Origin: Desulfobacterales bacterium
Lineage (GTDB): Bacteria; Desulfobacterota; Desulfobacteria; Desulfobacterales; C00003060
Length of the DNA stretch: 41,636 nucleotides
Reading direction: 5' to 3'
NCBI GenBank assembly: GCA_013375375.1
Contig: JABXJX010000009.1
Span: 1-41,636 of the forward strand
The translations under genes and the position numbers were made by a program. Of this stretch, positions 24,995 to 32,363 are shown one piece after another; the first letter of the stretch is position 1, and every line of letters starts with the position of its first letter. Below the pieces are notes generated by a model. The model did no database searches. It had not been told where the DNA came from and saw only the letters and a program-made list of their open reading frames with translations.

Positions 24995-25345
24995 ATGACA
25001 AATTCATTCGGTAACGCACTTCGTGAATGTCGGCGAGCGGCCAAACTTAGTCAGAGAGAGCTGGCAAATCGGATCGGGTTGGACTTTTCATATATAAGCA
25101 AGATTGAGAATGGACGACTCCCTCCCCCATCGGCTGACACCATCGTAGAAATTTGTCGCGTATTAGAGATCGAGCCGGAAGAACTTCTTGCCCTCACTGG
25201 CAAAATTCCATCTAAAGTCAGGGAAATTGTTAGCAGCAGCAAGACCGCCCAAGAGTTCCTAAGCGAGGCACAACGAATGGGCCTTACTGACGATGAGTGG
25301 ACAACAATGGTTAAATCGCTACGAAAACTCAGAGGACACGACTGA
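24995..25345 (+). CDS. XRE-family HTH transcriptional regulator
   Basis: 116 aa. Residues 5-62 are a standard lambda-Cro/XRE helix-turn-helix (LRECRRAAKLSQRELANRIG, FSYISKIENGRLPPPSADT). The C-terminal 50 residues are helical and may serve dimerisation. As first gene of the operon, with a palindrome over the promoter, it probably represses its own transcription and that of the nuclease, Argonaute and protease genes. The last base of its TGA is the first base of the next ATG (TGATG), so translation is coupled. The GGAGGT ribosome site is the best in the operon. Confidence 0.92.
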   Translation: MTNSFGNALRECRRAAKLSQRELANRIGLDFSYISKIENGRLPPPSADTIVEICRVLEIEPEELLALTGKIPSKVREIVSSSKTAQEFLSEAQRMGLTDDEWTTMVKSLRKLRGHD

Positions 25346-26319
25346 TGAATGTGGCCAAGACATATCAAACGTCGTTATTTGAAGACAAGCCACAGCATGT
25401 TTCTGTACGAGAGGCTATCCAAAATATAACCTGGTCTCACAGTCGGCGCTCAACATTGGAACAGTGTGCCCGACGTTATTACTATCACTACTTTGGCGCA
25501 AACAAACGCACAGCAAAAAGGGAGCTGGCAAAAGAAACGCTCCATTTTCTCAAAAACAGGGTACAGAACCGTTATATGCTCGCTGGTTCTGCGCTCCACA
25601 TAGTGGTAAAAACCTACTTCGATAAAGCACAATTGGGTGATCTGTGGGACGTGGATCGTCTAATAGGCTTTGCTCGGAAAATCTTCCGAGAAAGCTGGTC
25701 ATACTCTCAAGCCCATCCAGATGGCAAAGTCACTCCAAACCAGAAGTACCCACCAATCTTGCTCCAAGAATACTATTACGAGCATCCCGAGGCGGAAGAC
25801 CTTTGTGCCGCCGAGGAAAACCGTCTTGTTAACGCCCTGCATTCCTTTGCAACAAATGATTTATACGATCAATTCCGGGTGGCTGGTTCTGCACCCGCCG
25901 CATTGGTTGAACGCAAGATTAAATTAGGGGACTTTCCTTGCAAGGTTGCGGGCAAAATTGATCTTGCTTACCAAGCAAATGCTGGAGTTTCTGTTGTGGA
26001 CTGGAAGTTAGGGCTTGGGGACGGAACGGGTGATGATAGCTTACAGCTAGGAGTTTATGCAGTGTGGGCGACTGACCATTTCAAGTGCGCCCCAGACGCA
26101 ATACGCGTGTGCAAAGTGCATTTATCATCCAATGAAACGGCTGATTTTAGAATCAATACTCAGGTACTTGCTTCTGTGCGTGCCCGTATAATCCAAGATG
26201 CAGAGCGAATGGTAGCGCTAGAAGAATACGGCAAGGAAGCTATAGTTGAGGCGTTTACTCGCTGTGAGAAGCCTTCTATATGCAACCTGTGTGTATTTAG
26301 GAGAGTTTGCTATGATTGA
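25345..26319 (+). CDS. Cas4/AddB-like PD-(D/E)XK nuclease with a 4Fe-4S cluster
   Basis: 324 aa predicted RecB-family DNA nuclease. Active-site motifs in order: H85 in AGSALHIVV (motif I), E189 and D206 in ERKIKL...GKIDLAY (motif II), D219 and K221 in VVDWKLG (motif III), and Q234 in LQLGVYAVW (QxxxY). Cysteines C41, C313, C316 and C322 (C...CxxCx5C) are spaced as in the 4Fe-4S clamp of Cas4 and AddB. No helicase domain is present. The gene touches the XRE gene and overlaps the Argonaute gene by 8 bp, so the three are one expression unit. Cas4-like nucleases are known neighbours of some prokaryotic Argonautes, where they may process guide or target DNA; that role is inferred here. Confidence 0.9.
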   Translation: MNVAKTYQTSLFEDKPQHVSVREAIQNITWSHSRRSTLEQCARRYYYHYFGANKRTAKRELAKETLHFLKNRVQNRYMLAGSALHIVVKTYFDKAQLGDLWDVDRLIGFARKIFRESWSYSQAHPDGKVTPNQKYPPILLQEYYYEHPEAEDLCAAEENRLVNALHSFATNDLYDQFRVAGSAPAALVERKIKLGDFPCKVAGKIDLAYQANAGVSVVDWKLGLGDGTGDDSLQLGVYAVWATDHFKCAPDAIRVCKVHLSSNETADFRINTQVLASVRARIIQDAERMVALEEYGKEAIVEAFTRCEKPSICNLCVFRRVCYD

Positions 26320-28636
26320 AACGAACATTCGAATTGTCTATCCAGGTAAGGGTTTATACGTGTCAGTCAAGGATGCTGAAGTGAAAGGATCTGACCTTTC
26401 GGTTGATCTGCTTGAGCGGGCATGTGGTAGGTTACGCTACCAACAGGGGCTTGCTTCAATTCTGTGCCCTGGTCCGCCAGCAAGTCTGCTGGTAGCGACT
26501 TCGCGTCCTATTCCAACCATGCTAATGGAGGACGAGGACTGGGAACTGGAAATATCAGATGCCGGCCGGAATGCGTGGCGTCTAACGCTATCCGATCAGA
26601 AAGGGGAGACCTTCTTGCCTTTGCTGATAGAGCGGGCGCTCATGGCAAAACTTGCACGTCACACCAAGTTTTGGACACTTGATAGCCCGCGTAACTGGTA
26701 TGAACCTGAGCCTTTCTGCATTGAAAGGGGCATCTCTGTCTATCGGCGGTATCGCATAGCCGGTCTGCCGTTGGGTGATCAGGGTATTGGCATTGCTGTG
26801 GACGTGGGCACAGCTTTTTTCACTGTCGATACCCTCGCTTACTTCTTTGACCCAGATGTCTCCCGCATGGAACAACAGCAACGTGAGAGACTATTCGACA
26901 AATTGACAAATCGACAAAGAGGGCAAAAAGGTACGCTTCTGTATGATAACAGCAAATCGCAAGTGAAATGCTATTTCGAGTCAGCCCCTCCTGGCATTAC
27001 CTGTGCAACTACCGGAATAATTCGGGCGAAGGGACACAGCTATGACTCTCTGTATGATTATTATAAAGCCGTATATCCCAAGTTGAAAGTTAATAAGGAT
27101 GCACAGGCTGTGAGCGTCTCTTTCAGCAACATACGCAAGCCGCAATGGGTGGCTGCCCAGCAAGTGCGCGTCCGTGTGATGAACGACTCATTGCCAAGAG
27201 AACTCAGCTCGATTGACAAAATCAAACCCAATATGCGGCGCGAGCTATTACAAGGGTTTTGGGCGAAGCTTGGGTCACGCCCGTTTGGGCCAGGTTTCCC
27301 CAGTCTATACCGAGGATTTTGGCGTCCTAAGACAGAGCGCGTTCGTCAGTTTTCAATTCCCGACCTAACCTTTGGCCGAGATAAGGTCCTGTCCGCACCG
27401 TCAACACCCTCAGCGAAAGCTTATCGGAGTAATTATATGCAGCGCTTGGAGTATCTGGAAGAAATCGGTTGTTACTATGTACCGCCAGACATGCCACGTA
27501 CTTTGCATTTTGCCTATCCTAACAACCTCGATGGAAAGATATGTGAGCAATTTGCTAGTGATCTGACTCAAGCTGTCCGCACCTGGACTGCGTGGGCGGG
27601 GTGTTCGGTTCAAGCTGCTCAGCCGATTGGATACGACTCGGTCTCCAGTGGCATCGAAAAACTCAGGACTGCAGAACGCGACGGCATTGCGGTATTCGTT
27701 CTAAGTGCTGAGCCTACTGCATATCACGAGGTTGCTTTCCAGCTTGAACGCTGGCGTGTCAAACGAATTACCGAGCATTCTCTCCAGGAGCATTACCAAT
27801 ATCTCAAAGAAGGCTACTGGAGTAAGAAAAAAAAGGCACTGGACTTAGCTTCGGGTAAGAGACGCTGGGAAGACTTTGTTAAACAGAATGCGCTATGAGT
27901 TTTGCAGCTCCTGGATGCGGTTCCGTTTAGGTTTGATCAGGCAGGTCCATACGAAGCGCAGTTGATTATTGATGTGGGATATGATCGCCGCCACTCGGCA
28001 CTTTCCTTGCTTATTTCGCGTGACAGGGATAAGAAACCAGACTTCTGTATTGTTTCTGATATTCAGGTTAAGGCTGACCATCAGCATGAATTTATTAACC
28101 CTAAAGTATTAACTGATCACATTGTGAGGCTTTTCAAGAAAATCTTGCGTCGCCATAGCGTTCCAATAGAGTCGTTGTTGGTGTTACGCGACGGTCAATT
28201 CTGTGGCCAAGAACGTCAAGGGATTGATAATGCAGTGGCATCTTTGATCGATAAGAAGAAGTTTGCGAGAGAAATCCGGGTTGACGTGGCAGATTTCCGT
28301 AAAGACAGCCTAAAGGCGGTACGTCTTTGGGAGGTAAATGAGAACACAGGTACTGCTGAAAATCCTCTGGATGGTAGAGCGGTACAGTTGAATGACAAAA
28401 TGGTAGTGGTGACCTCAACCGGCGCTGCTACATTGCATCAGGGGACAGCACAACCTTTTATGATTGTTGGAAACGGTGGCTGTTCTCGTCTTATTGACGC
28501 AGCTCAAGCCACCTTTGCCGGGTCTCAGCTTAACTGGTCTAGTCCCAGAGTGGCTCAACGGCTACCATTGAATGCCAAACGCGCAGATGAAGAGCTCAAA
28601 GCACGTGCTGACCAAGAGATAAAACGGTTCCGGTAA
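26312..28636 (+). pseudogene. Long prokaryotic Argonaute interrupted by one in-frame TGA
   Basis: Read through the TGA at 27896-27898 (codon 529), this is one 774-residue frame with Argonaute architecture: N domain (1-170, ending GISVYRRYRIAGLPLG), PAZ-like (about 195-320, with KGTLLYDNS and GHSYDSLYDYYKAVYP), MID (about 400-525, with YHEVAFQLERWRVKRITEHSL) and PIWI (550-774). The PIWI tetrad can be placed at D554 (LIIDVG), E593 (HQHEF), D627 (VLRDGQ) and D759 (KRAD); the spacing is close to Thermus thermophilus Argonaute (D478/E512/D546/D660). The MID 5'-phosphate pocket looks altered. ORF callers give two pieces, 26312-27898 and 27902-28636, but the second has no ribosome site. It could be a nonsense allele, a readthrough product or a sequencing error. 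Confidence 0.88.
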
Positions 28637-28664
28637 CCCCTCTTGTCAGAAAGGAACGGTTCTA

Positions 28665-29111
28665 ATGAAGAATGACTGGATGACCACATCGAGTTTTGAG
28701 CGCATGCATGAGGTGATCTCTGCCATTAATGTGCTATCTATTCACGCAAAACTTGTGAAAGCCAAAGTGATAGACCCGACTGATCAAGCCGATATTCAAC
28801 GGGCTAGGGATCGTCTGTTAACTTTTCTGGGTCGCTTTCAAGTCCTAATCCAAAATGCTGAACAAGGTGGTGCCACCGTTGTCGGTGCTGATCCACGGTT
28901 GGGCGAGCTGGCCCTGCGATTTCTATCTCACAAACGGCGTTTATCGCATCGAACACCTCTATATGAGATGTCCTTTGATAGACTGAGGGAACTGATTAAA
29001 GTGGATAATTCGGAAAGCTTACCCGATCTTATATCATGTCTAAGGGACCTGCGTTCGCTGGTGGAGCAGCACGCTTATGCTGATGTAGTCGATCTTCTCG
29101 GAGACGTGTAG
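28665..29111 (+). CDS. Unknown 148-aa protein of the Argonaute operon
   Basis: Not recognised. Mostly helical, with segments FERMHEVISAINVLSIHAKLV (10-30), DIQRARDRLLTFLGRFQVLIQ (43-63) and a C-terminal LRELIKVDNSESLPDLISCLRDLRSLVEQH. A GGATxVxGADPRLGEL loop lies in the middle. There is no membrane segment, signal peptide or metal motif. An AGGAAC site precedes the ATG. It begins 28 bp after the Argonaute stop and ends 2 bp before the metallopeptidase start, so it is probably a partner or adaptor of one of them. Confidence 0.7.
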   Translation: MKNDWMTTSSFERMHEVISAINVLSIHAKLVKAKVIDPTDQADIQRARDRLLTFLGRFQVLIQNAEQGGATVVGADPRLGELALRFLSHKRRLSHRTPLYEMSFDRLRELIKVDNSESLPDLISCLRDLRSLVEQHAYADVVDLLGDV

Positions 29112-29113
29112 AG

Positions 29114-30322
29114 ATGCAAGACCTTTTGATGCGACGCAATCAGGAACTTATTCACAATATTGAGGTGCTGCTCGATTCCATAGATAAGGTGCAAATCCCT
29201 GAGGAGCTTCAGCCCTACAAGAAATATGTTGTACAAATGTGTAAAACGCTCCAAGGACATATCAATCGAAATATTGCCCACCTACGATTAGACCAAATAG
29301 ACATTTTGGACGATGTGCTTAGTAACACAAAGCAAGTCACTCAATATGTCCGTCTTTTGAGCTCGCGCCTGTCCACCCCACTTCTGCGTGCTTCGTCGTC
29401 CGACCGGCTTTCTCTCTACATCATCGGGTGGTTGCACAAAGAGCATCCTCAGACGGCGAATTATCCACCAGCCTTTGTTGACGGAGGCTGCTCAGTCTTT
29501 CCGTTTGAGTTATCACCTGTCTATTTTTTCCCGTCGGCTGAACAGCGAGGGCTTTTATATCAGCCTTTACTCTTTCATGAATTCGGTCATTTTCTCTACG
29601 TTCGCCATAAGCCTGAGATGGATGATCTAGTATCCGAACTCCGGCAGGACGTTACTGATTTACTCGTGCCTGTCTCACAGCGGAATGATCGCTATGCGGA
29701 AGAACAGGCGGAAAAGCGCCAAGTAATTGCGGATACATGGTATATCTGGGCTCAGGAATTATTCTGTGACGCGGTGGGCTTTGAGATAGGTGGTCCCAGT
29801 TTTCTATATGCTTTTTCTTCATTCGTCGGAGGGTTGCATCAAGGAGATTTTTCCCGTCAGCCAAAAGACTTGCGGCTGAGTGACCACCCAGTTACTTGGC
29901 TGCGTGTACGCTTTCTGGCAGAGTGGGCGGCAACTTCCGGTTTTGCTGACTTAGCAAAAGCTATAGAAGAAGAATGGAGCATGGTTGCCCAGATTATCGG
30001 CGCAGTGGAAGATTATCATGGCTTTTACCATGAAACATTATCGAAGGCGATCAAGGATACCATCCAGGACATGCTAACAGAAGCCTCACCCCGAAAACAC
30101 ACTGATTCTGAAGCAACCGCTGGTGGCTGGAGTCCAACCTCCGACTCGCCTGTGCGTTTGCTCAATTGGGCTTGGCAGATTTACACAAATGACTATGAGC
30201 AGTACCCTACTTGGGAAGCCGAACAGATAGAATTACTTATCTCTAATGCAACTTACAACCTCCAAAATGGAGAACAGTCAGAAAACGACAAAGGGGTCTT
30301 GTCATTGAAAACATTTGCATGA
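29114..30322 (+). CDS. HExxH zinc metallopeptidase of the Argonaute operon
   Basis: 402 aa. The zinc motif is H155-E156-F-G-H159 (LLFHEFGHFLYVRH), and the likely third ligand is E215 in AQELFCDAVGFEIGGPSF, a gluzincin-like arrangement. The first 110 residues are helical (IPEELQPYKKYVVQMCKTLQGHINRNI) and could bind a partner. No signal peptide or membrane segment, so it acts in the cytosol. It is the last gene of the operon, two bases after the 148-aa gene, and a convergent gene follows. Proteases triggered by a nucleic-acid sensor are known effectors in other defence systems; such a role here is inference. Confidence 0.82.
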   Translation: MQDLLMRRNQELIHNIEVLLDSIDKVQIPEELQPYKKYVVQMCKTLQGHINRNIAHLRLDQIDILDDVLSNTKQVTQYVRLLSSRLSTPLLRASSSDRLSLYIIGWLHKEHPQTANYPPAFVDGGCSVFPFELSPVYFFPSAEQRGLLYQPLLFHEFGHFLYVRHKPEMDDLVSELRQDVTDLLVPVSQRNDRYAEEQAEKRQVIADTWYIWAQELFCDAVGFEIGGPSFLYAFSSFVGGLHQGDFSRQPKDLRLSDHPVTWLRVRFLAEWAATSGFADLAKAIEEEWSMVAQIIGAVEDYHGFYHETLSKAIKDTIQDMLTEASPRKHTDSEATAGGWSPTSDSPVRLLNWAWQIYTNDYEQYPTWEAEQIELLISNATYNLQNGEQSENDKGVLSLKTFA

Positions 30323-30400
30323 TGTTGCCTAATGCAGGATCCTTCCTCTATTACTTCAACGCACACTTGATAAGCGTCGCATTCAGCTTCCTCACTTCAT

Positions 30401-31114
30401 CTACCCCAACTGCCACGTCGGCTCGTCCTCAAAGTGGATATTGTTCACCTGGAGCCAATGCACAGGATCAAACTCGGGCCTGCTTGCGTACGCCCTTGTG
30501 AGTCCCACACTCAATACCACTGCCACATTGCTCTGTAATCGTTTCACGAGGTGCTGAACAAGGGCCTCATTGGGGGTGACGTGATCATCGCCGTACAGGC
30601 GTATATCCGTCACGCCACAGTCGGGATAGAAATCGCTATCATTGAATTGCAAGCGAATCTGACTCGGCCTATCTGACCTCTTTCGAATGTAAAGCATCGG
30701 ACGTCCCCGCGGTACAACGCATCCAAGGGAAGCCGACCCCTTGCCAACCTCAACAGCGTAAGACTCGCTGCCCACTGCCGTTAGATCATCCCCAAAAACA
30801 TCCCTTAATCTCGGCTTAGCGATCTGGGTAAGGAGGCTCCAGAATTTTCCTGCCTTAAGCGTCCCGATGGTCCTTGCTCTGGATAGATCAACGACATGAT
30901 CTTCGACTTCGGGCCTCCTTTGGAGAGATCTGGGTGTGCCGAGATCCACAACGACACGCATGTCAAACGGACCATTATTGCGGACCAGGAGATTTGTACT
31001 CAGCCTCCCCGCTACGGACACTGGCCTCACATGGTGTCCAGTATCCATATCGACGCCTGCGACACACATATAGCCCCGCTGCATCCGGGTTAGATGATTA
31101 ACGACGATCCTCAT
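30401..31114 (-). CDS. Dual OB-fold-like domain protein
   Basis: 237 aa, beta-rich, cytosolic. The start MRIVVNHLTRMQRGYMCVAGVDMDTGHHVRPV and later LQFNDSDFYPDCGVTDIRLYGDD and VVLSVGLTRAYASR fit the family annotated as dual OB domain proteins, which I recall from memory only. OB folds usually bind nucleic acids or nucleotides. No catalytic motif is evident. It begins 9 bp after the second DUF488 gene and closes that three-gene minus-strand operon. It converges with the metallopeptidase gene. The function of this module is unknown; its place between an Argonaute operon and a restriction system suggests a defence or nucleic-acid-handling role. Confidence 0.55.
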   Translation of the reverse strand: MRIVVNHLTRMQRGYMCVAGVDMDTGHHVRPVSVAGRLSTNLLVRNNGPFDMRVVVDLGTPRSLQRRPEVEDHVVDLSRARTIGTLKAGKFWSLLTQIAKPRLRDVFGDDLTAVGSESYAVEVGKGSASLGCVVPRGRPMLYIRKRSDRPSQIRLQFNDSDFYPDCGVTDIRLYGDDHVTPNEALVQHLVKRLQSNVAVVLSVGLTRAYASRPEFDPVHWLQVNNIHFEDEPTWQLG

Positions 31115-31123
31115 GCGGCTTTT

Positions 31124-31561
31124 CTACAGGTGGACTATCTTTATATTCCCCCACTTGTCTTTGAGGTACTCCGAAACCAAGCGTCTATGGCAATGATCTG
31201 CCGTCGGCTCGCTGCAAAGGAGAACAGCCGGGACTTCAAACAGTGCCTTGTCAACTTTTTCTTCAATCCTGCGTTCTGCCATCAGTGCCATGAAACGTCT
31301 CTCGTAATCCTGCCAGGTTATTTTCTTATTCTTGTAGTCGTCGAGGATATCATTGGTGGGGGCAAGTATGGACATATGGATATATTCCGCGGCGCACAGT
31401 TCCTGGAGAAAGAAGGAGAGATCATCTCGCTTGGTGAAACCCGCGAGCTGGGAAGAGTTGTTCAGTCTCACATCTATGAGACGCTTGATTCCGGCCTTTT
31501 TCAATGCGCTGAAGAACTGTCGAGCTTTTTTCTTGGCAAAACCGATTGTGTAGACTTCCAC
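31124..31561 (-). CDS. DUF488 family protein (second of two)
   Basis: 145 aa. DUF488 features: VYTIGFAKKKARQFFSALKKAGIKRLIDVR at the N-terminus, IHMSILAP in the position of the usual YLG-LGP segment, and the Cys-His motif LLCSEPTADHCHRRLVSEYL. The start is a GTG at 31561 with an excellent AAGGAGGAGG upstream. It lies inside the upstream DUF488 gene, so the two overlap by 61 bp in different frames and are likely coupled. It is shorter and more diverged than its neighbour (32% or less by eye), consistent with a heterologous pair rather than a fresh duplication. The biochemical function of DUF488 is not established. Confidence 0.85.
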   Translation of the reverse strand: MEVYTIGFAKKKARQFFSALKKAGIKRLIDVRLNNSSQLAGFTKRDDLSFFLQELCAAEYIHMSILAPTNDILDDYKNKKITWQDYERRFMALMAERRIEEKVDKALFEVPAVLLCSEPTADHCHRRLVSEYLKDKWGNIKIVHL

Positions 31562-32121
31562 TCGGGGACCTCCTCCTTGGGCTCGAAAAAGCTTAGTTGA
31601 GCCTGCTCACCCTTGCTCTGGTATGCCTCCTGGGCAAGTTCGTCTTCATCTTGAACCGTGCCATCTCCACGAATGTGCCGAACACTTACTCCTCGCTTCG
31701 CGAGCACCCGACCGACAAGAAGCTGGCGATGGCAATTTGCAGGGTTTTCTTCACTGCACATCACAGCCACGCGATAGTTCTTGATTCCTTTTATCAGGCG
31801 ATCAATGCCTTCAAGAAACAACGGAGATTCAGCAATCCGCGAATACAAAACAAACCCTTGGTTGTCGTAAAATTTCGAGCCCTGTGGCCTTCCGCCAAGC
31901 TCCCTTCCCAGAAATAAATACTTAATGCCACTTGCTTTAAGTGCCTTCTCAAACCCCCCCTTGTTAAATTGGGGTGAGAACCGCGAAAACGGCTTGGAAC
32001 GTACGTCAACGAGCACTTCAATCTTGTGGGATTGTAGTAGATTGATGAACACCTCCAACGAATGGTTGGAATGACCAACAGTGAATATGGTGAGTTTTCC
32101 TTGTAACTGGTTGTCGTTCAT
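31501..32121 (-). CDS. DUF488 family protein (first of two)
   Basis: 206 aa. Typical DUF488 sequence: FTVGHSNHSLEVFINLLQSHKIEVLVDVRSKPFSRF, then YLFLGRELGGRP, and the conserved CSEENPANCHRQLLVGRVL. The C-terminal 50 residues are a charged, likely flexible tail that overlaps the start of the second DUF488 gene by 61 bp. No signal or membrane segment. Two tandem DUF488 genes followed by an OB-fold gene look like a conserved functional unit; the conserved Cys/His residues could bind a metal or take part in catalysis, but that is unproven. Confidence 0.9.
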   Translation of the reverse strand: MNDNQLQGKLTIFTVGHSNHSLEVFINLLQSHKIEVLVDVRSKPFSRFSPQFNKGGFEKALKASGIKYLFLGRELGGRPQGSKFYDNQGFVLYSRIAESPLFLEGIDRLIKGIKNYRVAVMCSEENPANCHRQLLVGRVLAKRGVSVRHIRGDGTVQDEDELAQEAYQSKGEQAQLSFFEPKEEVPEWKSTQSVLPRKKLDSSSAH

Positions 32122-32132
32122 GTCAGCTCATC

Positions 32133-32234
32133 TCAGAATCCAAGCCTTGCTGCGACGTCTTCGTAATGCAGAGGTTCCCCGTAGAGCTCTTCCAGTTCAG
32201 AGAAAGGGGTCGCTCTGCAATTTTTCTTGGTTTC
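32133..32234 (-). pseudogene. Orphan C-terminal peptide, probable gene remnant
   Basis: Just upstream of the DUF488 pair the minus strand holds 33 open codons ending FSELEELYGEPLHYEDVAARLGF then TGA. The sequence looks like a genuine protein C-terminus, but the frame is closed upstream by TAA and no start is present. The family is not recognised. Confidence 0.3.
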
Positions 32235-32363
32235 TTACCGCTATAGCTGTGGCACAAATACAGCTTGACCTGTCGAGCCAGTTTTTCATCTCAGGACAGT
32301 TTTGTCAAATGTGTAGGTACTGACACCTTTCTTTCCCAAACGGAGCTATAGAGGAGGGCTAAC

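Noticed and set aside
27896-27945. Selenocysteine insertion at the Argonaute TGA
   Set aside because: No convincing bacterial SECIS hairpin follows; only 3-bp stems can be drawn, and Argonautes have no known selenocysteine at this linker.
26312-28636. Two separate genes (N-PAZ-MID half and a stand-alone PIWI gene)
   Set aside because: The halves share one frame, are separated by 3 bp after the stop, and the second has no ribosome site or ATG. A deliberate split is not supported by sequence alone.
24995-30322. Short pAgo system (SPARTA/SPARSA type) with TIR or SIR2 effector
   Set aside because: The Argonaute has N and PAZ regions and there is no TIR, SIR2 or APAZ-containing partner in the operon.
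31094-31600. Plus-strand ORF of 168 aa
   Set aside because: It is the antisense of the second DUF488 gene, which has clear motifs and a strong ribosome site.
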